NCBI GenBank assembly: GCA_965153455.1
Contig: OZ234502.1
Span: 10,509,495-10,573,494, forward strand
Length of the DNA stretch: 64,000 nucleotides
Direction: 5' to 3'
Origin: Sphagnum compactum
Lineage: Eukaryota; Bryophyta; Sphagnopsida; Sphagnales
Both the position numbers and the translations under genes were made by a program. Below the pieces are notes generated by a model. The model worked only from the letters and a program-made list of their open reading frames with translations. It did no database searches and had not been told where the DNA came from. This document shows positions 24,601-36,259 of the stretch, piece after piece. Positions within the stretch are counted from its first letter, which is position 1, and each line of letters begins with the position of its first letter.

Positions 24601-24962
24601 TATTTGTAACATCACCCTGTCTTTGAGCCTCATTTCACACAAACCCTTCTTTCAGGGGTCTCCATAAAGTAAGGAAATTTTATTAAATCTGGGAATGAAA
24701 TGCTGAAAATCAGCATTTAATACAAGGTTCAAGACTAATTATAGTAACTTTATAAGTAGGAGCAGTGAAAATACATGCAGCAAAGTTGGACCAGAAAATG
24801 CGAAGATAGGTTGACCAACTAAGGGCACCCATAAAGTCACTCATGGGCTCTCACAATAAGAAAAGAAAGGTTCAAAATTTTGAAGTTTTCAATCTTAAGA
24901 ACTTGATATAGGTACAAGAGAGGGCCTAAAGAAGCTACAAGGTATCTCACTATAATGAAACA

Positions 24963-25072
24963 CAAGAAATAGACTAGGGTGATGAGAGGATCACTACTTA
25001 GAGTTATGAACACATGGCAAGAAATAGACTAGGGTGATGAGAGGATCACTACTTAGAGTTATGAACACATGG
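24963..25072. repeat. Perfect 55-bp tandem duplication
   Basis: Bases 24963-25017 are repeated exactly at 25018-25072 (core AAGAAATAGACTAGGGTGAT). Identity of the copies implies a recent slippage or repair event. Confidence 0.92.
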
Positions 25073-28066
25073 GCGATTAAGATTGGTTAAGATTCTTTCA
25101 GAAATGGGGATTTGAGACCAAAACATGCTTAGGAGATCTTCAAAGAGCAAAACATTGTCCTTGTAGTTACCATCCATATTTGATCGAGTGTTTGGAAGAG
25201 CACATGACATATTAAAAAGCATCTCCAGCTGTGCTGAATATGTGACCCTACAAAAATATTTCTCACAACCAAGTTTAGTTATTTACTTTTTTTCCAACCC
25301 CACCAATAAAACTAAAACTGGGATTGCACGTATGTTAGAGACTAGTAATAGCAACCCACCTGGACCAATCAAACTATCTAGCCAATCAACAACAGATGTT
25401 AGGTTTCTTGGTGCCTTTTACCAGCTTCAACATCCTGTGCAAAAATTGAAGGACAAAACCATTTTGGAGAGCTAAACTGGCATGTTTTGACTTTTCTTCG
25501 TCCAATTTTCTTTTGCAGGGCTGCATACTGAGCACTGGTGGAGCTGCTCTCCTTAAAAGGACAATTGTGAAACTTAAAGATTTAATTATAGTTGGGTTGG
25601 AGAGTTTTTTTCTTTCAATTTGAACTTTTGAACTTCGTATTTAGGTGACTGGAAAATGGTATTATTGTATTCTTTCATTTGAAGTGGAAAGTACTGGCCC
25701 CTCACCATTGTACGAGAAAAATGGTCACAACTAAAAGGTTAGAGTAAGCAATCAACAAGAATGATGTCCACGCCACACCCACCTCCACCCCCAAAAAGAA
25801 ATATCATATGTACCTTTAGTACCTTTGGCCGCTTCAACACCCATGTTTGTTGAATAATTATTTTAATTTTTTATTTTGAAAAGTAAATTATTCTTAAAGA
25901 TTTTATATTTTCCTTCTCAAATTTCTTTTTATTTGAAAAAAATAATTTAGAAAAACCTCAACATTTCTGAAAATAATATGAGTGTGTTGACCTTGCCAAG
26001 GTAGTAAGGTAGTCTTTTTTTGTGTGGTCAATTATTTATTTCAATGCTAATCATTATTTTAAAATATGATATCACTATCTTAGGTCATTGTTGATTGATT
26101 TGGATTCAACATAATATTTCATAATTTAAAAATGTACATGCATGTGGACATTTTCTTATTTTATAAATTTAAAAAAAAAAATTCAAACAAGTACAATTCA
26201 AATCTTAATGAATTATCATGGTAAGAAAATTTAGCATCAACCAAGATATGGATTTTCACCTAACATGAATTTTATATGGATGAAAACAACAAAAAAATAT
26301 AAAACAATAAAATTGTTAATATTTTATATAACAATCATAAATTCACATTTCTTCAAATTGCATAATGATGTAACTTAGAAAATGTTACTACAAGGGAATA
26401 TAATAAGAAGAGATGGAAAGGAAAACTTTAGGAAAGAAAAAAAAAGATAACTCGTATTTCTCTCCAAACTTTAATTTGTAACATGAAACATATAATATGA
26501 AAATGGGGAAGATACAATGTGTGCATTGTGTAAGGAATGGACATTAGGTGAGAACTAACCCCAATGCTCTAATTGTTTGATTAGAATGGCCAAGGCTTGC
26601 ATCTTTTGGAAACCATCTCATATTATGGCTTAAAGAGGTGATGAGTATTGAAAGGCGGAACCCTTTCAACCTTGGATGTCTTGAGCTTTGTTGATACAAA
26701 CTTGTATGCAAATTAATTCATCAATTTTTAAAAATAAATTAATTATGAAAAATATTGTTCAAGTTTATTCATTGCCAACTTTAATTGTTCATTTTCTTTG
26801 TAGCCCAACACTAAACCCACAAGACCAATGAGTTGATCACAAACACCTCAAGGAAGGAATACCAAGGGTAGTGATGGATGGAGGAGTAACAAGTAAAATG
26901 CATTATGGTGGAGAAATTAAAAAGAACAAATGAGATTACTGTAGCCTAGGGTCAGTTTCCACATTGACAAAATGAATAATTATTTATTTTTCAAAAATGA
27001 AATTGTTTTTTCTAGTTTTGAAATTATTATTATTTGCATCATCTACTATAATATTGTGATAAGAGTAGTGAAATTATTTAGAGTGTAGCCGATGACAATT
27101 ATGATGATTTTCAACATGTCAACTTCATATTTTTCATTCAATTTCTTTTTTGCTATTTTGAGGATTATTTAATGACAAAACTGACCTTAGGGTAAGGTAG
27201 GTGTTTATTTATCAATTAGTTTATTGCAAATGCCCCAAATATGAAAGCATGTCGAGTTGATAAAAATGACATAATTCATTGAAAGAAAGTTAAATAGGTG
27301 ATGGTGAAAATTGTGTTTTGTGAAACCTTTCACGAATGAGTTGTTCAACTGAATGACAAAGGGAAATAGAATAAGTTGTTCAACCAAACGCATGTGAACT
27401 ACGGAACTTGGTAAGAGACCACCAAATTGCCTTCAAACACTAGGGAAAATGAAACATGGTGACATCAACATGGTCCAAAATATAAAGGCAACAAACTAGA
27501 TTCACTTCGTGTTGGTTCGCTTTTGCAAAACTTTTAAAGTGAAATCACTCTAAGAAAAAAAAGGACAACAAATTGCCATTGTTTTTAAAGTTATTTTTTA
27601 CAAAAAAAAAGCTTGTGAAGCTTTCACAAACAATGCTATCAAAATCAAGCCTACATTTGACATTAAATGACTTCATTGATTTTCATTGCACCCAAACTCA
27701 ATCAAAATGAAAACAATTAATCTTTTTCCTATTCAAATGGCAAGAAACATATATAATATTGGGAGTTCGTCATTTCACGTACTTTCAACATCATTTAGGC
27801 ACAAAAGAATTCCTAATTATTTATTGGAAGAAAACAAGAAAAAAACACATATATAAAACACTTGTTCGGAGTAATTTCCTTGCGTATTTAGAAGGCAACT
27901 TATTTTCATGAACCCCTATACATTTAAAAGTTGTAAGAACACTCCCCCTCCTACACTTCATGATTTTTGTATGTTTCCATTCATGTGAATGTTGCCTAGC
28001 ATTTTCCAATGGGTAAAGCCCTTGCCGTGTGTTTTTCCTTTATTTATTCATTTAGTTATGTAAAGC

Positions 28067-28154
28067 GCACATGCAAAGGGACTTTCTCGAAGTGCAAAGG
28101 TTAAAACTAGGCACATGCAAAGGGACTTTCTCGAAGTGCAAAGGTTAAAACTAG
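28067..28154. repeat. Perfect 44-bp tandem duplication
   Basis: Bases 28067-28110 recur exactly at 28111-28154 (core CATGCAAAGGGACTTTCTCG). It resembles the duplication at 24963 in style but not in sequence. Confidence 0.92.
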
Positions 28155-28689
28155 GCTAACACGTCATTCTAGGCCCCTTATTTGGGAATTATGATGGGGG
28201 CTTTACCTTACACACAAATACTACTTCTTTTTTGATGGTGAAGAAATAATGAAAAGAAAATGACAACCCAAGCTAAAAAGGGCAATTAAAAAAAGAAAAA
28301 AATAGCAATTGTAACAATAATACCATTAATAATGTCGGTGATAATAGTAATTTGAGCTTTGCTTTTTTTTTTTTTTTTTTGGGTCAATTTTGTGATGTTG
28401 CTAAAGTGACAACCATGGATAGGAAAATTTAGCTTAATTTTGGCTACAGGCTAAATATATGAAAGTAAAATTTTAAAGATATCCTTTTATTTTTTGGCTA
28501 CTACTTGAACTATGTGTAAAAATCTGGTGATTTTTCTTAAAATTTTGGTCGAATTATGGCCATCGAAAAACTGAAAAAAGCACTTGATTTTAGCACTTTT
28601 AATGTAGTTAAAATTTTAAAAAAATAAAATTGCTTTTTGCTATTTGGCTATATACAGCTAGCAACAAAAAGCTATGAGTCGGAGGCACC

Positions 28690-28915
28690 GGCGCCGCAAC
28701 TGGCGTCGCAGGTAACCCGTCATCAGGGGAGCGCTGTCGTGGAAGAACCGGGGCGCCCGCGCGCGGGTGTTGAGCGACCCGACCACGGTCGTGGGAGAAC
28801 CGGGGCGCGCGCGCGGGTGTTGAGCGACCCGACCGCTGTTGTAGGAGAACCGAGGCGCGCGCGGGTGTTGAGTTGAGCGACCGACCGCGGGGCGGGCGTC
28901 GCTCCCGCGGCCCGT
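28690..28915. repeat. GC-rich, CpG-dense tandem repeat, unit about 51-53 bp, three copies
   Basis: Copies begin near 28735, 28788 and 28837. Each contains GGAGAACCGGGGCGC or a close variant, then a CGCGCGGGTGTTGAG block. The patch is strikingly CpG-rich against AT-rich surroundings and lies about 0.85 kb upstream of the start codon at 29759, so it may be part of a CpG-island-like promoter. Open frames on both strands across it are repeat artefacts. Confidence 0.7.
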
Positions 28916-29758
28916 TGATGAACACGACAGAAGAGGGAGTCCTCGCGTTGCAGGTGCAGACGGCCGCAGCGCTGCAGCAGCAGCAGCAGCATAGAAGCAT
29001 CGTGATGCTCATGGCCGCCGCCCACGCCATGTCCGTCTCATTCCCTCTCCCATCTGTCCGACTTGACGCTTTCTCTCAGCCTGCCGCATCTGCACCCGGG
29101 GCTGGAGATCGACGTCTGTCCTCTTGAAGTTGAGATTCGAAGCTCGATATAAGTCTTCTGCTGCTGCTGCATGATTTGCGTGAAGAAGGTCCTGCAGCAC
29201 AGTGGCGTGGGGATCAGGTCCCACACTAGCTAGACGAGCCCAATTGCAGCAGTACTTGGAAGGAAGGAATGAAGGAAAGAAGGAAGGAAGGAAGAGTTCG
29301 AAGAACCTCGGACCCATCCCAACTTGAGAGTAGAACTATACTAGACTTATTGCAGCAGCTTTGATGCAGATGATCAGTAGTATCCTTGAACCCTAGTGCA
29401 CTGGGTACTGATCCTCAGATGGTTGCAGCAGCAGCATCCAGGCTACCTGCAAACCTCCCGCAGACTCATGTTTTGTTGTCATGGGTTGCTGGTTTAGGTC
29501 AGCTGATAGATAGATACATCTGAAGTCATGATCTAGCTAGCTAAGATGCAAGTAGCTGCTTCCAAGCTGCAGGTGCACAGCTTGGATCCGTGCAGGAATC
29601 TGCAGTCGTCAAGGTGCTTGAAATCAGATGAGAGAGAGCGTCGAGATCAGAATTCGTTGCTTGCAATGGTTCACAGAGACTTGTTTTGAGCTTGAGTACG
29701 TGGTCTACTAGTGCAGTCTGCTGCACTCGCAGCAGCAGCAGCAGCTGCTTCGACGGAT
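28916..29758 (+). promoter_or_regulatory. 5' region of the DUF7780-type gene
   Basis: No coding frame continues through this stretch. It contains CAG/GCA runs (28972-28990, 29157-29170), an AAGG run at 29263-29292 and GCAG-rich sequence around 29425. It is the likely 5' UTR and proximal promoter of the gene starting at 29759. An in-frame TGA at 29693-29695 separates it from the coding sequence. Confidence 0.4.
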
Positions 29759-32002
29759 ATGAGTACGGAGCCGGCGTACAGGGCGACTAGGAAAGGATCG
29801 AGCATGCCTGCAGTTTGCTTGGACTCCGTGAACATCGTCACCGCCGAGTCTAGTAAGAGTTTCTCTGCAAGGAAAACATTATTTCACAAGGAACAAGCAG
29901 CAGCTGCAGCTGTTCAATCTTCTTCTGGTACCACCATCTCTGCTGCAGCTGCTGCACAGCTCACGTGTATTGGAGTTCTCGTATTCACCGCAGTCATCTT
30001 TTTCCTTGTTTGTCATGCGCGCGAGGATTCTACCTCATGGAGATTAGTGTCAGCGAACGAGCCATCGCATCATGCTCGACAGGCTCGACGACAGTTCGTC
30101 CTCAGGATGCCGCAAAGACCGTGGAGTGCTCTTCAAACCAGTAGTGGGCGTGCAGCAGCAACAACAGCTTATAGCAATGACCGTGATCTTCGACCAGGGT
30201 GGAAGCAGCTGCGGGACGATGGAAAACTGCAGGAACAACAAGAACAAGAACAAGAAGCTGCGCTTGAAGGGATGGGAACATTGTTCAGGAGAGGGAAGAG
30301 ATGCATGACGGAGCTGCTAGTTGCGCATCTTGCAGAAGACACCAGCACCCATGACCTCAGATTGTTCCTCAGAACATTGCACCGCAGTGGAATGACTGCA
30401 AGGGCGGATGTCGTCTTACTATTCCCCTGGAGACCACTGCCGATGGCGATGCTGGACGTGATTCATGAAGAGGAGCAAAGCTTCCACAAGCTCCTTCACT
30501 ATTTCAGACCTAGTCCGGCGCGACTCCGGAGCATCTCGGATCACGTCGGAGCTGCGGCCCCGACCTTAGTAGATCAGTCCTCTCGAGCTCATAATCACGC
30601 GCCGGGCATGATGAGCAGCACTCTAGACATCGACAATCCTGTAGGCGCTGCAATCCCCGCGAGTTTCTCTAACATCAGTGTCTTCAACGCAGCTGCTTTC
30701 TGGAAGATGGCAGCATCGGAGGATCAGTCAAGCAGATCAGGTACTCAAAGCATCTGGGGCAGCAGCTCGCGGATCAGATATCCAGCAGCAGCAGAAAAAG
30801 ATGATCTTCAGGTACTCCGCGAGGATGGACAAGATGGGAACTCAGCGACTTATGGATCTATTGTTGGCTTCGACATGCAGGAACTGGATCCCGCAGATGC
30901 AATGCGAGCTTTCATCAACGAGCCGCCTGCAGAGCTGAGGAGATGGGTGTGTTATCAGATTCTTCTGGGAATGTTGCGACAAAAGTACCGCCATGTGATG
31001 CTCTCGGAAGTCCGCGGCTTGCTGGTCCTCAAGGACATTCTTGCTCCTTTGAAGAAGAAGGACACTGGCTTGTATTTATTCGCTCAGGAACGCAGGTGGA
31101 GTGATGCTGCAGCTGCTGCTGCTGCAGACCACATCGCGGATCAGACTATCTCGGAAAGTATTGATATTGCTGCTGCAGCTGTGAAGGTACCTATGGAGGA
31201 GCTACATGAGGGAGAACAGGGACAAGAGCTTGTGGGTGCAGATCACTGGGAGCTGCAGCTGGATCAGGAGCATGCAGCTGCAGCTGGGAAGCTGATCAGC
31301 AACCAGAAGAGGATATCTGTGATCATGGATTTGGAGTTGGATGATGCAGCAGCTCGAAGAAGACTAGAGCAGCAACAGCAGCAGCAGCAGCAGCAGCATG
31401 CAGGGCACGCAGGGCAGCTGGGATTGATTCAACATGTCTATGGGAAGGAGGTGTGGGATTCACTAGAGAGAGAGGAGAAGAGGAGAAGAGTGTTGAGCAG
31501 TGGAGTGATCACAGGAGGAATCAGATCAGTGCGAACTCTTGCAAGTGCCATGGCCACTGAGATTGTGAGAGTTGCAATGTTGAGGAAATCTCGACACCCT
31601 TTCAAAGATGATGCCATACTGAGCTTCTTGATACACAAAAGCTCAGTACTAGGAAGAAAAGTGTCATCCCATCTCCACATACAGCAGCACCTGCAGCAGC
31701 ATACTGCAGGCAGCCTGCGAGATTCTTCTTCTGCAGTCAATCTGTTGTCAGGATCTGCATTGAACCCCGTGGCAACCACTAATGATTTCTTCTTCACACC
31801 AAATGGATTTAGGTTTGCAGTGATTCAAGGATATCAGGATCAAGCTGTGAGTGAAGAAAGAAGGAACAAGATTCTGGCTTCTCTGCACAAGGACATCTGC
31901 TTAGATTCTGTCACTGCTGATTCTCGAGCATTACTGTACACAGATTGTGCTGCTGCCGCTGCTGCACATGATCAAACTGGAGTCCATAGTCTAAGATTAT
32001 AG
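29759..32002 (+). CDS. DUF7780-type single-pass membrane protein (plant-specific, function unknown)
   Basis: An intronless frame of 747 residues starts at the ATG 29759. A GTG 16 codons upstream is in frame but is not a plausible plant start. A hydrophobic segment at residues 66-85 (AQLTCIGVLVFTAVIFFLVC) suggests a single membrane anchor. The lumenal or soluble part matches what I recall of plant proteins related to At4g12700, At2g04280 and At5g12260. It has a TELLVAHLAEDTSTHDLRLF block near 180-200, YGSIVGFDMQELDPADAMRA at about 364-384 followed by RRWVCYQILLG and HVMLSEVRG, and a C-terminal GGIRSVRTLASAMATEIVR block. Such proteins have been loosely called glycosyltransferase-like or calcium-binding without proof. 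Lineage-specific poly-Ala and a poly-Gln run (about 537-548) make it longer than typical relatives. Family assignment is from memory. Confidence 0.8.
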   Translation: MSTEPAYRATRKGSSMPAVCLDSVNIVTAESSKSFSARKTLFHKEQAAAAAVQSSSGTTISAAAAAQLTCIGVLVFTAVIFFLVCHAREDSTSWRLVSANEPSHHARQARRQFVLRMPQRPWSALQTSSGRAAATTAYSNDRDLRPGWKQLRDDGKLQEQQEQEQEAALEGMGTLFRRGKRCMTELLVAHLAEDTSTHDLRLFLRTLHRSGMTARADVVLLFPWRPLPMAMLDVIHEEEQSFHKLLHYFRPSPARLRSISDHVGAAAPTLVDQSSRAHNHAPGMMSSTLDIDNPVGAAIPASFSNISVFNAAAFWKMAASEDQSSRSGTQSIWGSSSRIRYPAAAEKDDLQVLREDGQDGNSATYGSIVGFDMQELDPADAMRAFINEPPAELRRWVCYQILLGMLRQKYRHVMLSEVRGLLVLKDILAPLKKKDTGLYLFAQERRWSDAAAAAAADHIADQTISESIDIAAAAVKVPMEELHEGEQGQELVGADHWELQLDQEHAAAAGKLISNQKRISVIMDLELDDAAARRRLEQQQQQQQQQHAGHAGQLGLIQHVYGKEVWDSLEREEKRRRVLSSGVITGGIRSVRTLASAMATEIVRVAMLRKSRHPFKDDAILSFLIHKSSVLGRKVSSHLHIQQHLQQHTAGSLRDSSSAVNLLSGSALNPVATTNDFFFTPNGFRFAVIQGYQDQAVSEERRNKILASLHKDICLDSVTADSRALLYTDCAAAAAAHDQTGVHSLRL

Positions 32003-32804
32003 GTTACACTAGAGATTCTGAATCTCTCTCTGTCTCACAAGCTTATAGCTAGCTTCATCAGCTCAAGGTCATGCAATCCTCCATCCCAGATTGAGCTGCT
32101 AGAATCTTCTTGTTGCTGCTGCAGCCACACAATTCTTCCAAGCTTCCAACAAAATCATAGCAATTGTAAAGTTACTCGGCCCCATGTTCTTGTAGCAAGA
32201 TTCTTGGTACCCTAAGGTAGCCAGATTGTGAAATCAAAATCCCTAGTGCTGCAGTAATTTAGGATCAAAACTCTGATTGCAGTGCCATGTGATAGCAGAA
32301 AGAGCAGGACACTTTGATTCTTTCAGCTCTTGCAAGCTGAGATTCTTCTTGCAGCTCTTGCAAGTGATTCTGACAGAGAGCAGCAGAGATTGATTCTTCT
32401 TGCCATCGCTCTTGATAAGGATTCTCACAGCTCTTGCAAGCCCATAGCAGAGCGAAGGATTGAACAGTCTTGCAACTCTTGCAAGGTGATATAGAAGAGC
32501 AAAGGATAATTAGATTCTTGTAGCTCAACAAAGGAGACTTTCTATCTTGAGGTTCAAGAACCCGGGTTGCAAGTTTTCTTATTGAAATTGTACAAGCAGA
32601 CTTGACTCTTTAGCTCTACACAGAACCATGAGCTCGAGTCTAAGTCATGTGTACCATATGTGATACAAGTATTGGAATTGAACAGTTCCTCTATTGGGAT
32701 TGAATCCCTCTCTCTGGCAGATTTTTGTTTTTTTGGTGGGTTTCAAAATTGTTCTATGTGATGTTGTAGGTTTCATGACCTGATTGCAATCCAGTTGCCA
32801 TTTG
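32003..32804 (+). other. 3' flank of the DUF7780-type gene with AGCTCTTGCAAG repeats
   Basis: This is the presumed 3' UTR and downstream sequence. Between 32325 and 32490 the 12-mer AGCTCTTGCAAG or close variants appear at least five times, alternating with GATTCTTCTTG. That forms an irregular repeat about 30-60 bp apart. No coding frame is supported. Confidence 0.5.
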
Positions 32805-33115
32805 GCACTGACCAAGTGGAGGGGACTGAGGGCCTCTTTCTATTGGGCTACTTTGATCACACATTTTGGCCCCTCAGTCGTTCTCCATTACATTTGTTCC
32901 ATCTAGCTGTGCTCACAATCACCTAACACAATCACCTAACAGCTCTCTATAAGTCATGCATTGACCAAAGGGGGAGACCTCTTTTTATTAGGCCACTTTG
33001 ATCACACATTTTGGCCCAACAGTAGTAGCTCTCCATTACATTTGTTCCATCTAGCTGTGCTCACAATCACCTTACAGCTCTCTATAAGTCACGCATTGAC
33101 CAAATGGAGACCTGT
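32805..33115. repeat. Imperfect tandem duplication, units about 154 and 135 bp
   Basis: Units begin at GCACTGACCAA (32805), GCATTGACCAA (32958) and a truncated GCATTGACCAA (33093). They share a long block containing ACTTTGATCACACATTTTGG and CTCCATTACATTTGTTCCAT. Differences include a small internal duplication of AATCACCTAACAC in the first unit. Confidence 0.85.
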
Positions 33116-36100
33116 GAGACATATGAGTCAACTTATGAGTCACTAGAAAGTGACATCTCTCATTTTCTTTATGGGAATATATATATATTCTTTTTCAAGT
33201 CTCTAGAAAGTACCCTACATATGAAATGTTCCTGAAGTTCCTAACTTTAATTACCTGAATATTTCCAGCCTAGTTACAAGTTAAAACCAGTCCGCCTACA
33301 GATGCTCGCCACCCTGCCTCCATCAAGGAATTGAAAAGAAAAACACTGGTGAAAACTCTCAATGGAAAGTGCCTGTTGATGCAACAAGCAGTATGGCTCC
33401 ATTTCAGGGGCTTTCCATGTGGCTGCAGTGTGATCATGCCCATAGTATGGGTAACTGTAATCACAGCACAACAGCCTAATGGGAAAAGACCCTGAGCACT
33501 CTTGATGGATATGTTGTCTGGTGCTGAAGAGAATGTAAGGTTGTGACCATAGTAGAATGTGGCCGTGATAGGACTACTATAGAGAACAATTTTTTTTGCA
33601 AAGGAATGAAAGATTTTAAGATTTGTTGCAGATATAAATTGGAATGACTAGAAATCTTTTAGAGAATTCACATCTTTGCAAACTTAACAGCATGACTATC
33701 TCATCTAATGTTTCTCAAGTGTTCCGCAACCATCTTTAAAGCTTTTGGAAGCGTGAAATTACTTGATTGAAAAAAACCCAATGTTGAGACAATAGAAACA
33801 ATTCAGTCAACAACATTTAGGGAACTTTTTTCTAAACCCAAATGTTAGAGACAATGGAAACAATTCCTTTGACAACGCTGAGGATTTTAAGAATAAGTTT
33901 TGCTCTCAAGTGTTCACAAAGGGGAAGTTGGGGAAGTCATCCCCATCACTGTTTTTATTTATTTTAAAGGACTAGGCGTATTAAAAAAAAAGAGTTCAGG
34001 CAAATTGTCAGTTATTTCACTCAAAACACAAACTCACATTCTGATGAAAGATGGAGTCAGACAATATGGTCAGCAAATTTGAGTTCAGAAAACACTCATT
34101 GAGGACCCAAAGATGGAAATTGGGTCATGATTGTCATGACTAAAAAGGTAGTAGGCATATCATAACTTCAAGCCATGTTTGGAGCAAAGCCCACCACCAG
34201 GCTAGGCTACTCCCTTATTGTTTGTTGTAAAATGGACACTGACATTCATTATAGGTAATTAGTTGCTCAAATTCATTCATTGTTTTGTCATCTAGGTCTG
34301 TTCTTTTTCTTTTTGTGTCATTATTTTGTACAGCAAGTTAGCTAGCTAGCTACCTATATGATGCAATTAAAGCAATAAGCCAATGGTATGTAGGCTAATA
34401 CTTAGTAGAAAAACTATATATTTTCAAATTTCTTAAGACCATACTTGAATTGTGATGAATGATTTAACTATCTTTCTTGCATCACTATTTTTCAAAAAAT
34501 TGTGGTGTAATGTTTAGAGCATGACAAACCATGCTTCTGTGTTGGGAGAGGCCCCATGTTCCAAAAATATTGGTGATAAGCCAATCAAATTGCTCCTTCT
34601 GAAATAAATAAATAAATAAAGAAACTATGGTTGCACCCCCCTCACCAATTAATAGAAAGCACAAATAAGCACCCCAAGTTTAGAGGGTTGGGGGCACCAT
34701 AGCGAGATCTCAACTTGACAAACAAACAACCTTCCTCAATAGAGAGAATTATTTTTTCATTGAAGGGGTCTCATCTGCCATTTGGTGGTGATCGACTTTC
34801 TTATGGTCCATTCACACTTGATGTTAAACCAATGTTAATTTGATAATCTAGGTGGCATCCTAGGTGGCACCCAAAATGTTAAATGGGGCCATAGCTTAAT
34901 GTTAAGTGAATGTTAATTTAACATAAAATCTTCACCATAAGTAAAGTTTAAGTCTTAAATCACTAGTATGGTGTTAAGGAACTCAACACTAGAGTCCCTA
35001 ACACCGAGTGTGAACGTAACCTTTAGTAAGTTAGATCTCCTTGACTCTTGTGTTTGTGTAGTTAATAGGTAGGTATTTTTGCTGGTTATTGTTGGCTAGT
35101 GTTTTGACAAGTGTTCTTACTTGGTGGAGACTGTTTGCCTTCAGCTGGCAGCTAAAAAACACACAGTCCAGGACAAACTGTACCTATGACTGTACATATG
35201 CTAATTAACACAGTGTACAGTAACATAATGAGTTCGGTCATGGCAAAGAGTGTTCTTCTGTCTAGCCCTCTGGTAATTTGGCCTTTTAAAAGAAAATTCC
35301 CCAATGGTCCCCAAACCCATTTCATGGAAGCATTTTGGGTGACATTTGGCCACCCTAAACCCTACACTGCTCTTGGGGTTTTTTTAAAAAAAAAATAATT
35401 AATTATTTTTTAAATTTATTTTAAATTATTTTATTTTATTTTTTGGGGGGGCCATGGTTACTCTAGTGTGTCCTGCACTCAAAATGAAGTAAATAATAAT
35501 AGTAAATAAACAAATAAATGCATTTTTAAATTATAAATGAAGTAAAGTTTTGGTTTCGCCAAGAAAAAGAAAGGGTAGCTCAAAAATGGGTGTTGAATAC
35601 ATTAATAATGGTTCTACTAATAATTTGTCAGAAATTTGTGTGAAAGTAAGCTGCGGGTGGTTGGTATTGCGGTTTATTTGTGGGGAGAGTTAGTTGTTGG
35701 TCATTGTCTTCATGTTTCCAACCAACAACAACAACAACACGACTCAAACAATAAGCCAAAGGAGCCAATAAGCCAAAGAAGCTAATGCATGCATTGCCAG
35801 AGAGACCCACTCAAAGGTAGTAAGTATAAAGGGGTAGTACACGTGGTGGTGGTGCATGCCGAGTATGAGAGATAATAAATAATTGTTTTTAGTCGTAGCT
35901 ATGTACCTGTAAAGAAGCGACTATTTGGGGCAAATATGACTCTTTTGGGGGGGGGAGGTGGGGGGGGGAGAAAACAAGTTTTCCAACACGATTCTATGCT
36001 GATTGTGAAATTCCTTGCACACCGATGATGTCGGACAAATGATTGCCCGTTTTAACCTATTCGATGTCTTGGCTTAATATATGCCGAGTATTGTGTTAAT

Positions 36101-36170
36101 GGACAAAAAATAATTCGAGGATGAATGGTAAGTGGTCAGGAAACAGTTTTCTGTTGGGTTCCAGTTCACT

Positions 36171-36194
36171 AGCTAACCACCATGGTGGTTAGCT
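36171..36194. repeat. Perfect 24-bp palindrome
   Basis: The half-site AGCTAACCACCA is followed directly by its exact reverse complement, with no spacer. It includes the NcoI-like centre CCATGG. Confidence 0.95.
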
Positions 36195-36219
36195 CAGTTG
36201 CTTCCTTTTTCTTTTCTAT

Positions 36220-36259
36220 CTACCTACTAACAACCCGCAAGTAAGTTGTTAGTAGGTAG
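36220..36259. repeat. Perfect 15-bp inverted repeat with 10-nt loop
   Basis: Arm CTACCTACTAACAAC at 36220-36234 pairs exactly with GTTGTTAGTAGGTAG at 36245-36259. The loop is CCGCAAGTAA. It lies only 25 bp from the 24-bp palindrome. Confidence 0.95.

Larger units (their letters stand above)
24601..28620. other. AT-rich gene-poor stretch
   Basis: No gene is supported. An exon-like frame at 25188-25475 (95 codons, plus strand) is followed by a TTTGCAG acceptor-like site at 25511-25518, but it has no recognisable similarity. Two short perfect tandem duplications lie at 24963-25072 and 28067-28154. The remainder is AT-rich with scattered homopolymers. Confidence 0.4.

Noticed and set aside
28608-29030. 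140-codon minus-strand frame across the GC-rich island
   Set aside because: Its product is an Arg/Pro/Ala-rich translation of the tandem repeat, and frames on other strands are equally open. No domain.
29711-29758. Upstream GTG start for the DUF7780-type protein
   Set aside because: Nuclear plant genes start at ATG. The first in-frame ATG is 29759.
36182-36205. tRNA A-box-like string GGTGGTTAGCTCAGTTG
   Set aside because: No B box (GGTTCGA type) follows at the right distance and no cloverleaf can be drawn. The string is half of the 24-bp palindrome.
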